NCBI GenBank assembly: GCA_037974965.1
Contig: JBBPFI010000004.1
Span: forward strand, 434,001-498,000
Direction: 5' to 3'
Length of the DNA: 64,000 nt
From: Dacryopinax spathularia
Lineage: Eukaryota; Basidiomycota; Dacrymycetes; Dacrymycetales; Dacrymycetaceae
Part shown: positions 46,789 through 59,045 of the stretch, one piece after another
Layout: each line of letters opens with the position of its first letter
How positions within the stretch are numbered: the first letter of the stretch is position 1
Notes under the pieces: generated by a model
What the model was told of the DNA's origin: nothing
The model's database searches: none
The model's input: only the letters and a program-made list of their open reading frames with translations
Translations under genes and position numbers: made by a program

Positions 46789-47910
46789 CTTTGCTCAAGG
46801 ATCCTTCGTTCGAGGTTTGGTTGATGAAAGGGGTGACGGGTTGATGAATCAATCAAGAGACCTCGCAGAGGTAGTGAACTCTATCAAAGAGTCGATGTGC
46901 TAACAGTATGGTCAGCATTGGCCGCAAGAGTTGTACCGACAGCGCTTACGTGACGAGACTAGCTCGAGCGGGGAGTCGGGAGTCGAACGAAGGGTGGGGC
47001 GAGGAGCAGAGAAGGACCAGGCCTACCGACAACGAGCTCTCGTCTTGGCACCTTTTAAGCATCTGAGCGGCCTACCCAGATGCGGTAACCAAGGTCGGAG
47101 ACGCTCATGGTACGATGCCCCCATTTTTCGGTTCCCTTCGTCAACAGCAACTGTCCCGCGCCGCTCAGCATGGCGACTCATACCAACTGTGGGGAACGTT
47201 GACAAGGGTCCTCGAGCAAGCACAAGACGACGAGCGATCTTCTCTCTCAAGTAGACGAAGACTAGCGGTTGTTACGTATTCACACGGTAGCGACGCGAGA
47301 GACAGAGAGTTCCCGGCGGAGAGTAGCAAGAGTAACGAGCTCAGCATCAATCGAGTGCACGTGGGCCTGACAACCACGTCGCTTCTGACCATTTATGCCC
47401 AGAGATAGCGATGCACTAATCACCATTTTTGAGAATAATTCCAGTGAGCCAACTTCAAGAAAGATGGGGACATCAGCTTCGACAGAGACAGCAACAAGAT
47501 GAGAACGTCGAGAAGCAGCGGAAGCAATCTCCACACAATTCATCTTGTTCCTAGGCGACGAACCCTTGTCGTCCTTCTGCGTGCTTCTCATTCCAAGCGA
47601 AATCCGCTCATCGCCATGAAAACCGTGAACATCTGTCCATTAACAGCCTCGTACCAGAACATCTTATAAGATCATCTCCACGAGGGATAGTGATCGAGTG
47701 TATGACTCGTGATCGTCGTGCATGTGTTCGTTCGTCGCAACCCGTGTACAGATGTAAGCCAATCAAGGAAAAGGTCCCGGTAGCCGTCGACGCAACATCG
47801 AGAAACGACCTGCGCTTCCTCAGCCGCGACCATACAAATGCCCTTCCACAATGTCCAGAAATAGCCCTCACTTGGAATCAATCGAGAGGGTGGTCAGACT
47901 GTGTGGGATC
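46789..47910. other. Intergenic upstream of the cupredoxin gene
   Basis: About 1.1 kb with no supported gene. It likely contains the cupredoxin promoter and leader, and the 3' flank of the Mso1-like gene. The small frames on both strands have no family signature. Confidence 0.45.
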
Positions 47911-49328
47911 TCAGATCCGTCCAGTCTTCGGTCCGGCCGGAATTCGTCGCGACTTGGGCCTTGACGCTAACCCAGCTGACAACAATGGCCTCACCGTAGC
48001 AGTGTCCGACGGGTCCACCAGCGCCAGATTGCCCATGCGCTTCGCATCGCGTAGCTGACGCAACCTGTTCTGTGCACGAGTTGCAGGCGTAGGTGACGGT
48101 ACCTTGTCACTGTCCGCAGCAGGAGTTTGAGCATACGCCTCGTAGATATCCCGAAGGCTGGCCCCAGATGCAATGCTCGTTGCCGTTCCAGGCACGGCAG
48201 TGCCTGGGGTAGCCGTGCCTGTGCGGGGAGTCGGGAGCGGGCTGAGGTACTGCGAGCCGGCGCTGTGAAGAGGCGTATTGACATTGCGTTCTCTGATGTC
48301 GAATAACCAGGGCGGGAGGTCATTCTTGGAACGCGCTTTGTCGATGTAATACGTCTTTAGCACAGCAGTGAGATGAGTCTCGCCGCCGGGTGTATGCACT
48401 ATGAAGGTTCAGCTATATGCGCATATAGGTGCACGGTTGCGGCTTACGTTCATCGTCGTCCTCCTCAGCTCCGTAGAAGTTCCATTCCTTCGCCGTTAGT
48501 GCTGCAGTAGCTACCAGTCGCTCCCAGAGCGTCGGACCATACGTGGGCTGACGGGTCAGAGTCGCAGTCACTGTTCATGGTCAGAAGGGAAACCGAAGGC
48601 ATACGCAAGAACATACCAGGCACGGGCGGTACAGGCGGAATATCCTCCTGCTCATCCTCCTCCATGACAACCTTAGTCCGGCTCTTGGCGCTTCCCCTCA
48701 AAGATAGGCCGGAAGGCCTGTTCTTCAACCCTTTTCCAGTTTTATTCGATTTGACGGAGATGAACGACCGGCTATCGTCTGACGTCTCAGAGCCAGCGAT
48801 AGATCCTGCTCGACCCGATCGCTCGAAAAGTGAGCTGGAGCTGGATGTTGTGGTTTGCGAGGAAAGCGACGAGTTCGATCGTGCGTGGCTTAGAGAAGGA
48901 CGTCCATGGGACCGCGAGCGCCTTGCAACAGATAGTCGGTCACTGGTTTCGCCTGTCCGACCACGTGTGTATCCAGCTGGCAGAGCGGGTATGCCCGTCC
49001 CGCGAGCAGAAGGCATATTTGGCGAATCAAGCTGAGCCAGAATGGAGTGGTTGCTGTTCCTGTGCTGAGGGAAGTTTGGCCGGACAGCAGAGCGAGAAAC
49101 GCGCGGAGAAGAGGGAGATCCAGTGACTGGTGAGGCAGGGAAGCGGAAAGATGCGTTGATCGCGCTGGGCGATGCGGTGTGAACGACCAGCGCTGGGCGA
49201 CAGCCAGAGGCAGACCGATCGGTCAAAGACGAGACTGTACGCGGTGGACGTGGTACGTGAGCCTCTGCCGGTGAAGGGGGCAGCCCGTTGCCGGCGATAT
49301 CGTTCCGGTATCGTTGTAGTCTGTCCAT
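47911..49328 (-). CDS. Mso1-like protein (possible Sec1-binding domain)
   Basis: Three exons. Exon 1 (49328 to ~48625) encodes a Ser/Pro/Arg-rich disordered stretch ending in IPPVPPVP. After a ~45-nt intron comes TYGPTLWERLVATAALTAKE and WNFYGAEEDDDE; a second intron (~48397-48446) leads to TPGGETHLTAVLKTYYIDKA and NDLPPWLFDIRER. This WxxL ... acidic ... hLTxxLKxYYxxKAxxxxLPxWLF pattern resembles the Sec1-binding segment of Mso1 proteins, which link Sec1 to exocytic SNAREs. The C-terminal ~110 residues are Thr/Pro/Ala-rich with a basic end. The Mso1 match is from memory and moderate; the gene structure itself is well supported. Divergent from IRC3 with 429 bp between starts. Confidence 0.6.
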
Positions 49329-49757
49329 ATGATGGGAAAGACAGGGGCGTTGCCAGGTAAATTCCGCCGGTCGCGTAGAGGATGATATTGACAATGAACG
49401 AAGACACTGAGTGCTTGAAGTGAAGAGAGCGTTCGCTGCAGACCAGCTGGGCGACAACGAGTTGGTCGTTGACCAGAAAGGAACGATAGGGAGCTGACGG
49501 GACGAAGGAAAGTGACGAACGGGCGATGCGAGGACTGGGAGCGGACGGCGAGCACAGCGCTGGGCGGTGAGGCAAACGACGGCCACCTCCGCAATCACAG
49601 GCCGGATCTGGTTTCATGACACCGAAGACACAGCCACAACCGGGAACAATCGTCAGCCCAGGCGCCCCCTTTGTGTGACTGTGAAAGCGTCTTTGGTTTA
49701 CCACCTTTCATCACTTGGTCTTCCCATGCTTTGGCCAGATTGGAGACTTGGGCGTCT
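49329..49757. promoter_or_regulatory. Divergent promoter region, Mso1-like / IRC3
   Basis: Separates two genes transcribed away from each other. Open frames pass through it on the minus strand, but the Mso1-like reading has no support upstream of 49328. No TATA box or other clear site was found. Confidence 0.4.
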
Positions 49758-52365
49758 ATGCTAAGAGGCGGGTCTATCCTGGCGATGCGGTTACCTGGTT
49801 TTCATCTTCCTAGGACCTTGATTGCATCTGCTTATTGTCGACATCCTATCCCCAACTCGTGCGCCGGCGCTCGGCTTCTACACTGCGCGCGTCCGGCCTT
49901 TGCTCGTGCTGCGACAAAGAAGCGTGAGCTTCCTATCGTTGAAGCCCCTCAAGCCCCCCGTGCAGTTCAACTCCGGCCATATCAGGAAGAATGTATACAA
50001 GCATGCCTGGATGCCATAGCTAAGGGACATACCCGCATAGGCGTGTCCTCCCCGACTGGTAGCGGCAAGACCACGATCTTCTTGAATCTGATCTCTCGTC
50101 TACCTCCTCCCGAAGGTCGGCCGCATGCGAATGGCGCCCTTGTCATCGTCAACAGTGTGGAGCTTGTCCGGCAGACTGCGACGGTCGCGAAGGCTATGTT
50201 TCCGGATCTGGTCGTCGAGGTTGAACAATCACAGCATGTAGCATCTGGCGTTGCGGACATGTGAGCTTAATGACGTCTGGATGGCCTCTCGAGATTGACA
50301 ACGCGACTAGCACGGTGGCCACTTACCAGACGCTTCTGAGTCCGGAGAGGAGGGAGAAGTTCAACCCCTCCATGCTCAAGGCCGTGATTGTGGATGAAGC
50401 TCACCACGCCGCCGCACGATCCTACCTCGAGATTCTGTCATATTTCGATCCCGCTATTGCGCATACATCACCTCCTGAAGCGGACTCCAAAGAAGAAGGG
50501 TCGTCTCCGAACGTCCACGGTGACGAGGTGGAGCTGGATTCGAATTCTGCGGTCGAGTCCTCGAAACTGCCAATCATCGGCTTCTCCGCTACTTTTAGCA
50601 GACACGATGGGCTGGCACTTGGTCGGGTGTTTCAACAGATCGTCTATCATAGTGATTTCCTCCAGATGATCAAAGATGAATGGTGAGAATATAGACCTTC
50701 TCTCGTCATGCACGTGCTTGAATTTTAAGCACAGGCTATGCAATATCAAGTACACCACTGTTAAGGCAAGCCTGGACTTGAGCAGCGTGAAAGTGAGCAC
50801 GGTCACTGGCGATTTCTCCCCGAAAAGCCTCGCACAAGTCATCAACACCGACACCATCAACAAACTCGTTGTGCAGACATGGCTTGATCTCGCCAGTGCG
50901 TTGCTGAAGCGCATTTTGCGAGCAAATGAGCTGACGATGTCTAACAGGTACACGCCGATCGACTTTGATCTTCTGCGTTGACATTCAACACGTCGCAGAC
51001 CTTACACAAGCATTCCGGGCGCAAGGCGTGGACGCTCGTTTCATACACTCGAAGATGCCGGCTGCTGACCGGCGTGGAATTCTTAACGACTTCCGACAAG
51101 GCAAATTCCCCGTTCTGGTCAACTGTGCCATCCTCGTCGAGGGAGCGGACATGCCAAATACGGACTGCGTCATGCTTTGTCGCCCGACAAGGTCAAGGAA
51201 CGCATTTGCACAGATGATCGGAAGGGGCTTGCGTTTGAGCCCGCAGACTGGCAAGGAAGATTGCAAGATCATCGATTTCGTTGATAGCATCAGCCGCGTG
51301 AATGGACTGGTCAATTTACCCACTCTGTTCGGGCTCTACGCGGACCGGGAACTCAAAGGTCTGTCCAGCTTATCGCGGAGCTACGAGGCTCGATATCTGA
51401 CGGGTCACACAGATGCCTCTATTGAAGATCTCGAGCAAGCTGCTGCCGAGGAGGGAGAAGTGGAAGCTGACGATTCGGAGGGTGATGTTCCTGCGCCGAA
51501 GAATGTGACTTACACCGATTATGACAACCCGTTCGAATTGGTATCACACAACAAGCCGCGCTCAACAATCTGGAAGCTCAGTCCGTATGCGTGGGTATCA
51601 TGCGGCAATGACACGTATATCCTGGAATTGCTGGGGCAGGGGTATATCCAAGTCTGCCCTGCTGCCGCATACAACTTCGCAAAGGGTGAGGAGTCTCCAC
51701 GACGGTCGAAGGAACCACTCATTGTCAAGACATTGCGTGAAATGGCGGCGGAGAACAAAGGGTTTGTGGCCTTTTGGGTGCGAACAATTCCTGGAAGCAG
51801 GGAAAAGGGGGGACACGCGGTACGCCGACCGATGCCCATCATCACGGCGCCGGATCTCGAAGGAGCCATCAAAGGAGCCGACACCTATGTGCAGAGTCAC
51901 ATCCTCCGGGGTGTTCCACCTCATCTCTCGTAAGTCGTCCTCTCTCTCCTTGCGTGTTATGTACTGACGGCTGGACTGTAGACCCCTCCGACGGGCGGCA
52001 TCGTGGCGCAAGCAACTGGTCAGCGCCAGCCAACTCGGGTTCCTGACCAAGAGGCTCAAGGACTGCAAGAAGAATGTCCTATCGTTACAAGGCATTGATG
52101 AAAACACTGTTGAAAAGCTTGACAAGCAGGAGAAGGAGATGGGGAGCTACACCAAAGGGCAAGCAGCGGATATTATATGTCGTCTGAGGCACGGAGCGCA
52201 GGTGGGTGCTTTGTACGATACTTCGATAACATCGATTGACGAGTTTCATGAAAGCGTGCATGGGAGACGAAGCTCCGCGAGAAGACAGCTCGAGCAGTTC
52301 AGGCTGAGAAAAAAGCTCGTCGCAAATCACAGCACGTCGTCAAAGTTGGCCCGCTGCCAGCATAA
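49758..52365 (+). CDS. IRC3: IRC3-like mitochondrial DEAD/DEAH-box helicase
   Basis: Superfamily 2 branch-migration helicase involved in keeping mitochondrial DNA stable. A basic leader (residues 1-60) fits import; a start at 49788 is also possible. Helicase motifs in order: RPYQEECIQA (Q-like), SPTGSGKTTIF (Walker A), then after an intron (~50258-50308) TVATYQTLLS, VIVDEAHHAAARS (DEAH) and PIIGFSATFSR. After two more introns come STLIFCVDIQHVADL, FPVLVNCAILVEGADMP and FAQMIGRGLRLSPQTG (motif VI). The C-terminal region has an acidic stretch and ends basic (KTARAVQAEKKARRKSQ). The last introns are ~51931-51981 and ~52202-52252. Homology and motif order make the family firm. Confidence 0.88.
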
Positions 52366-52956
52366 ATGCCGCCACCTCCTTCAGCGACCTTGTCGGCAGC
52401 TGTTCCGAAGATTATCCGGCCAAGCTTGCAATCAAGCACGTTCTTGATGGCATCATGGATTGACGAGCATTGCCCGCCCGCCGTGCAATGCCGCCGTTTG
52501 GGGCGGGATTTGCCAGAATCGCTCTCTCGAAATGGTTGCGCGCATCACGCGCCGGCAAATGGAGGAACATCGGGCGTGTTCGGGCTAGGTCGGCGCCCCG
52601 TCACTGGAATGCACCTACGCCTCCTCCATCCTAGGGGACTTGATGCTAGCTCCCTGTAGCGAGCACTGCGCAACACAGTAGGTTGCAAAATAGGTAGATG
52701 GTCACAGATGGGTACTATCCCGGTTAATATACTTTAACAAGTACTGCATCCATCACGCAGCAGTGATCCCTACAGTACCTGCCGAGCCTTCCTTCCAGGG
52801 TCTTCTTCCCAATGTCGTAATGCCCTTTACAGCAATTGATTCCGACCGCTCCCAGCCGGTCCCGATGATATCGCTCACGTTCGTCGTCCATAAAAGTGCG
52901 CCCCCAAACAACGACTGCACAACGCCTTTTACTCTCTGCCCTACAACATATACACA
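52366..52956. promoter_or_regulatory. PGK1 promoter region
   Basis: About 590 bp between IRC3 and PGK1. The 3' half is C/T-rich with a CATAAAA TATA-like box at 52889-52895 and CT-rich leader leading to the ATG at 52957, as expected for a highly expressed glycolytic gene. No other gene seen. Confidence 0.5.
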
Positions 52957-54423
52957 ATGTCTCTCTCTAGCAAGCTTTCTATCACCGACCTCGACCTCAA
53001 GGGCAAGCGCGTCCTCATCAGGGTCGACTTCAATGTCCCTATGCAGGATGGCAAGGTCACGAATGATGCAGTGAGTTCGGCAAGTTTGACGAACGCATAC
53101 ATGTGTCTAAAAGGTGACGCAGCGTATCGTAGCCGCTCTGCCAACGATCAAGTATGCGCTTGATCAAGGTGAGCTGCACAGTGGCTCTCAGGTGGACCGA
53201 TGCTGACTGGCGAAAGGCGCACAATCCGTCATCTTGATGTCCCATCTGGGGCGTCCGGATGGCAAGGTCAATCCGAAGTACTCGCTCGAACCCGTCGCAC
53301 CAGTTGTCTCCAAGCTTTTGGGCAAGGAGGTCAAGTTCATTCCCTCCCTCGAACCCTCTCCGAAGGAACAGATCGCATCCGCACCCGCCGGCTCCGTCTT
53401 CCTGCTCGAGAACCTGCGGTTCCACATCGAGGAGGAGGGTTCAGTGAAGAATAAGGACGGAACGAAGACGAAGGCTTCCCCCGAAGCGGTGGACAAGTTC
53501 CGCTCTCAGCTCACCGAGCTCGGAGATGTCTACGTGAACGACGCGTTCGGTACCGCCCACCGTGCGCACTCGTCGATGGTTGGCGTCAAGCTCGACAAGC
53601 GTGCCGCCGGGTTCCTGATGAAGAAGGAGCTGGAATTCTTCGCAAAGGCACTCGAGAACCCTGAGAGGCCGTTCCTGGCGATTCTGGGAGGTGCGAAGGT
53701 GTCTGATAAGATCCAGCTGATCGAGAACATGCTTGACAAGGTGCGCTTCCTTTTTCTCTCTATCCGGTATACATAGCTAACTTTCTCTCGCAGGTCGACT
53801 CGCTCATCATCGGCGGTGGTATGGCCTTCACCTTCAAGAAGGTGCTGGATGGCGTCTCCATCGGCAACTCCCTCTTCGACAGGGATGGTGCCGAGAAGGT
53901 CGCCGCGCTGATGGAGAAGGCCAAGCAGCGCAATATCAAGGTCGTCTTCCCGGTCGACTACATCACCGGCGACAAGTTCGCCGAGGATGCCAAGGTGCGT
54001 CATTGCCCTTCCCCTCACAATGACGGAGTCATTCTGACAACTTGTTTGCAGACTGGCACCGCAACGGACGCAGAGGGTATCCCAGACGGCTGGCTCGGCA
54101 TGGATGTCGGCCCCAAGTCCCGCGAGCTCTTCCGCGAGACCGTCCTCCAGGCTAAGACCATCCTCTGGAACGGCCCGCCTGGCGTGTTCGAGTTCCCCGC
54201 ATTTGCAGAGGGTTCGAAGGCGCTCCTCGCTGCTACGATCGAGGCTGCAAAGAAGGGCACGACTGTCATTGTTGGCGGTGGTGATACCGCCACTGTCGTG
54301 GCCAAGTTCGGTGGTGAGGAGGAACTGACGAAGCACGGTCACGTTTCTACCGGTGGTGGAGCCAGCCTGGAGCTGTTGGAGGGCAAGACCCTTCCTGGTG
54401 TCGCTGCGCTCAGCGAGAAATGA
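52957..54423 (+). CDS. PGK1: Phosphoglycerate kinase
   Basis: Glycolytic enzyme transferring phosphate from 1,3-bisphosphoglycerate to ADP. Starts [20 protein letters not shown], continuing to the substrate-binding RVDFNVP. Introns at 53070-53113, ~53169-53217, ~53741-53793 and ~53995-54051 join to [19 protein letters not shown] and the [13 protein letters not shown] segment. The hinge and ADP site are intact: [20 protein letters not shown], then [11 protein letters not shown]. The C-terminus has [39 protein letters not shown] and [20 protein letters not shown]. About 417 residues, the standard length. Nothing is missing. Confidence 0.97.
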
Positions 54424-54733
54424 CTGAGATCCGCATTGTAACGAATAAAAACCCGCACGTTGTAGTTGTCTAATGGTTTTCACGATGCCGGTATTGCAGG
54501 CAATGTAGAGAAAGAAATCAAAATGAATATAGCGTTTGCTCATACTCTCAATAACGTGTGCGGTCAGGGCTTTGGTGGTCTCGCCAGACTGTTTCATTAA
54601 TGTGAATTAAACTGTGCCAGCGTAATTAGGTGGGATACAGAATCGTAAAGGGCCGTTGACAAGATTCGCAGAGGTCATTCATGCATAAACTTTATGCCAC
54701 CACGCCTTGGCTCACTTTGCTGCAGATCCGACG
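54424..54733. other. Intergenic between convergent PGK1 and aquaglyceroporin
   Basis: Shared 3' flanks; A/T-richer with an AATAAAA polyadenylation-like motif at 54444-54450 just downstream of the PGK1 stop. Confidence 0.5.
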
Positions 54734-55879
54734 TCAGATGATACCAAGTGGGATGAGCATGAAAACGTACATGCGGTCCTCCAGCAGACGGCGCTCCAAG
54801 AACCGGAAGCCATAGAAGCACAATCCGACGAAGACAGACGCGGAGAACGCGCCGAGCTGTCCGCCCCAGATCCAATACTGGTTCTTATAATCCCAGACTT
54901 CGCGGCCGTATCCCGCCATCCATGTCAGGAGGCGAGGACCAAGGTCGCGCGCCGGGTTCATCGAGAATGACGTGGTTGAGCCGAACGTGCATCCGATACC
55001 GAGGATCAGGAGAAAGAGTACTGGAAACACATAAGCATTCCGCACATTTACGTCTCTTGAATCGAGAGCATACCTAGGGGCACCGTAGGGAAGGCTGGAC
55101 GCGGCGTGAGTGTGACGATGTACAGCACGGCGAAGACGAGGGCACAAGTCGGGAAGAACTCGGCTAGCCAGCAGGAGAAAGACGGCGTGTCCATTGCAGG
55201 GTATGTTCCAAACAACCCAGCAGTGCGGGCAATAGTGTGGCCAGGGTCAAACAGGAAGATGTCGTGGCTATATGCGCATATTTATAACTCTGCTGCCAGG
55301 AAGGATCACGGGCTAGGACTCACTAATACACGCCATACGTAATGGCTGCTCCTAGCAGCCCGCCAAGCACCTGAGCGACGTAGTAGATCGGCAGCTTCCA
55401 CGCAGGCACTTGTCCTACAATGACGAGCATGAGGGTCACGGCAGGATTGAGGTGTCCACCTGAGAAACGAGCGGCGAAGGCGTTTCCAACAGCCAAGCCG
55501 ACACCCCAGCCAACAGGCACGGTAGAATACGACTAGATATCACGGGTGAGCCGCATATATGCGCCAAAAAAAGACAGGGACATACGTTGAATTGCCCGTT
55601 ATCGGCAACCACATATTGACAGTTCGCGCCTGTACCGAAACCCACGAAGAAGGCAGTCCCGAAGAGCTCAGCCATGATCTCCAGCGCGATGTGCGACTTG
55701 GGCCCAACGACGGGAGCCGGAATATCCTTCGGTTGGAGTGCGTCCGGAGTAAGCGGCTTCTCGACATGGGCACAGGTTCCGACGAGAGTCGGAGGCACGC
55801 TGTCTGTGCATGCAGAAGTCGACCGGGCATCATCGGACGTGGCTCCGGGGATGAGGGCTTGGGAAGCAAGAGAAGTCAT
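54734..55879 (-). CDS. Aquaglyceroporin, major intrinsic protein family
   Basis: Membrane channel for water and/or glycerol. The start at 55879 gives a ~75-residue hydrophilic N-terminus, then ALEIMAELFGTAFFVGFGTG (TM1). After an intron comes PVGWGVGLAVGNAFAARFSG with the first NPA box GGHLNPAVTL and the following helix IYYVAQVLGGLLGAAITYGV. Later exons carry CWLAEFFPTCALVFAVLYIV and VFPVLFLLILGIGCTFGS. The second NPA box is NPARDLGPR; the Asp after NPAR is typical of the glycerol-permeable branch. The protein ends with a hydrophobic helix and a short tail. Introns lie near 55535-55585, 55263-55322 and 55023-55072. Divergent from the AMP-binding gene. Confidence 0.9.
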
Positions 55880-56424
55880 GAATGGCTAGTGCGAAAGGGG
55901 GGACGGGTGAGGGAGGAAGGAGATTGAGGTGCCGCTGCCGAGCACCTGCAGAACGGCGCCGGTTAATATACGGCGCTCGTTGTCTCATAGTTGCCAGACA
56001 ACCGCTAACTTGTGTTGAACCAAACATGTCTTGAACTTTGTTGGATACAGTTGTTATTAATTGTTGCAGTTACAAGTAAGACGGAGACCATCAGAAACCG
56101 TACCCCGTAGAGCTTCTGTTGATTTCAGGAAGTGCATCGCCGAGGTCAGACAGGAGACAGCCATCTGAAACGATAGCAGCGGTGTCTCCAAAAGCCGCTC
56201 TGAGCTAACATCTTGCAGCAGTAGGATAATGATAGCGTTAATTTGGGATGATGTCCAAAGTGGGCTGTAATGTCGCAGCGGAAACTGGAGGAATGCGTAT
56301 GGAACATCGCCGAGCTTCACCCGCGCGTGATTCTTTGGTCCCGCTGTATTCAACCTGGGGAAACCCTTGCAGTCCCAGCTCCGAGCCCCTCAGCAGTCCG
56401 CTACATATTACTCGACGCACGACC
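55880..56424. promoter_or_regulatory. Divergent promoter region, aquaglyceroporin / AMP-binding protein
   Basis: 545 bp between two start codons. No clear TATA box or transcription-factor site was identified; an A/T-richer patch lies near 56040-56070. Confidence 0.35.
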
Positions 56425-58540
56425 ATGGACACCACCAACAGCACTACTATACCAGAGCCGCCAAAGCTGGAGATCGATTGGAACGCTCTGCTCAAATATG
56501 ATAGCTTGACTTATGTTCTCGTTGCGATCGTCGCGGTGCTCTTCGTCCTGTACCAGAATCAGCAGGCTCAGCCGCTTGCACATCCTTTGCTATTTGGGCG
56601 GCAGTCTGAGCTTAGCAAGTCGAGGAAGAAGGGAGAGTCTGCGGTGTATAGGAACTATGGGCTGGGGCATGGGACTCCGGTATGTCATGCAAGCATACTT
56701 GCTGGACATGGGCTGATAATGGTGCCCAGCTCGTTAACCGACCTAGGGCTGAGGTCAAGACTATCCTTGATCTCGTGCCTGAGAGTCAGGCGCTCAAGCG
56801 CAAGCTGTGGAAGGTTTCTGTTAGTGGACTCTAGCTCGAACATGCGTTCAAGTCTAACCACATTATCAGGTGACGAACGCTCAGATCAAGGCAACCGCTG
56901 CTGCCTTCGCAACCGGTCTGACCAAAGTCGCTGGTCTGATACCGAAGGAATCGAACGTGCTCTTCCTGTTGAATGACAGCATCGGTGCGCATATATTAAA
57001 TGCTTCGAATTGACAGACGCTAACGTGAATTCACGAAGACTTCCTGATCGCCGATCTCGCCTGCGCTCAGCTCTCCATCACCTCATTCACCACGTCTGAG
57101 ACCAGCCTCGTCGTCCCCATCCTGCAATGGCATATGCCAAGCGCAATCATCGTCTCCGCCTCGCAGCTCGACAACCTCCTAGAGCAAATCGCAGACGAGA
57201 AAGAATCCCAGCTCATCTGCGTCATTGTTGTCCCCGAAGAAGGCGTCAAGACGGACGTGACCGAGTCTGGCGTCAGGTCGGGAGTGAAGATCTTCCTCTG
57301 GGGAGAGATCGAAGATGCTGGCAAAGTGGCTGAGAAAGTTGCACCGGTGGAGATCGCGCCAGAGGACATCTTCTCCGTAAACTTCTTCAAGCTCGGTTCT
57401 GATGGGGTATGCGTGTGGCATGCGCTTATGGCTTCGTACTTGACTAATGCCGGCCGTAGAAACCGGTTGGCGCCCAGATTACGCACCAGAACTTGACTGC
57501 AGGCGTGACGGCTGTTATGAACCTCTTCCCATCGGGCAAGACGATCTCGGCGGCCGATACGGTTATTTCTGCCTTCTCTATGTCACACCCGTTCGGTCGC
57601 GCCGTGGCCTATGCTTCGATCTACAATGGTAGGGATCGCCGATACGAGCAGTCGGGTGTCTTCTGACGCCTTCCAAAGGTGCAGCCTTCGCTACCGTTCC
57701 GTCTACTGCATTGTACAAGGGGCCTCTCGATGGTGAGCATTATTGCCCATCTACAGGTGTACAGTGCTCGGACTCCACGAACAGCTTCCAAGGTCGGACT
57801 GGACGAGCTCCTGCACACCGTCGACCTTTACGACCTCCCTCCGCCCACAATAGTATTCATGACACCCCCCCATCTCACCTCCTGGGGCCAAGCGATCCTG
57901 AGCAATGTCGGCAACTTGTTCCTCCTGGGCTGGAGGCATAAGATCTCCCAGGCTAGTCAGGGTCACGTGAGCCGAGAGGGCTGGTTGGACAACTTCATCT
58001 TTGGCGGGGCGAGGAAGAAGGCTGGGAAGAAATTGGATGAGAAGTTGCGGCAGATTGTCATTGCTGGAGGTGAGCCTCGTCATCGCTTGCAAACTTGGCT
58101 GGGGCTTGTGGCTGATGCTGTTGCAGAACCGATCGCACCGCTCAGACTGCGGCCGTCCCGCTTGCTGCTTTCGGTGCCGGTGGTAAACACCTACATTCAC
58201 CCACTTGTATGCGGGCCCGTAGCAGCGACAAGTCCGTTCGACGTTCAGTTCTTCCGCACTCCAAGCGCGCACTACGGTGCCCCAACAGCTTCCCTTGAGC
58301 TGAAGCTGCAAGGCGTGGACGATGAAGCCGTCGAGCGGGGTGAAGACCCAGTAGGAGAGGTACGCTTCAATCCATCCATTACAGCGACATGTACTGAACA
58401 AAACTCAGATGCTGGTACGCGGCCCATCCATCCTAGTCGCGACGAGCGAGACCCGCCTAGGAGAGGACGGCTGGCTAAGGACAGGAGAGGCAGCGATGGT
58501 CCAGTCCAATGGGAGTATTCTGCTGATACCGCAAGAGTGA
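56425..58540 (+). CDS. Degenerate AMP-binding (acyl-CoA synthetase-like) membrane protein
   Basis: Related to long-chain acyl-CoA synthetases but probably not a normal enzyme. The start at 56425 is followed by an N-terminal membrane anchor (VLVAIVAVLFVLY) and PLLFGRQSELSKSRKKGESA. Eight or so short exons then carry the N-terminal AMP-binding subdomain (NVLFLLNDSI; CAQLSITSF; LVVPILQWHMPSAIIVSASQ). The family phosphate loop (normally TSGTTGxPKG) reads KLGSDGKPVGA. The YGxTE-like motif is not recognisable. The final motif is GWLRTGEAAM (Glu for Asp of the usual TGD), and the protein stops 14 residues later at 58540, so the C-terminal ~100-residue domain with the catalytic Lys is absent. Open frames and clean splice sites throughout argue against a decayed gene. 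Confidence 0.7.
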
Positions 58541-59045
58541 GTGAGGGCCATAGGCTCGCAATCAGGAAAACCGAGGAAGGGGTTCTGTGGAATGTTTGTA
58601 ACTACCCTCAAAATCCATTTGTTTTTGGCGTCCACAGGGCTGCATGGTTCTGGATCCCTTCCTGAAAAGAAGGGACGCTGTGCCAAGCGGGAAGTCAAAA
58701 CAACCCACGCGAAAGTGTTTCATTCCGAGCAGAAGGGCGCGACAGGGCGCGACAGCCTCAGACGAGGGAGAGGAGACGCGCCTTGCTTTTGTCACGTGTT
58801 GATTTGTTATCAGGGTGGCGTTGACAATCGGACGCGTGATCAGTTTCTCGCGCGCCGCAATCACAGCAGCGGACCCTCAGACCGCTGCGAACGGCTTAAA
58901 TCCCGTGGCACGGGATCGGTACCCCCCTCCTTCGCCCCTTCGTCCTCACCCACCACTTGCGCCCTCCTCCTTCTCCTCGTCGTCCTACACAGCGACCTCC
59001 ACATCCAAGTCAACTTTCAAACACCTTCATACATACTAGCCAACC
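58541..59045 (+). promoter_or_regulatory. Histone H1 promoter region
   Basis: About 500 bp between the AMP-binding gene and histone H1. The right half is C/T-rich (58920-59000), resembling a leader of a strongly expressed gene. No TATA box is obvious. Confidence 0.4.
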
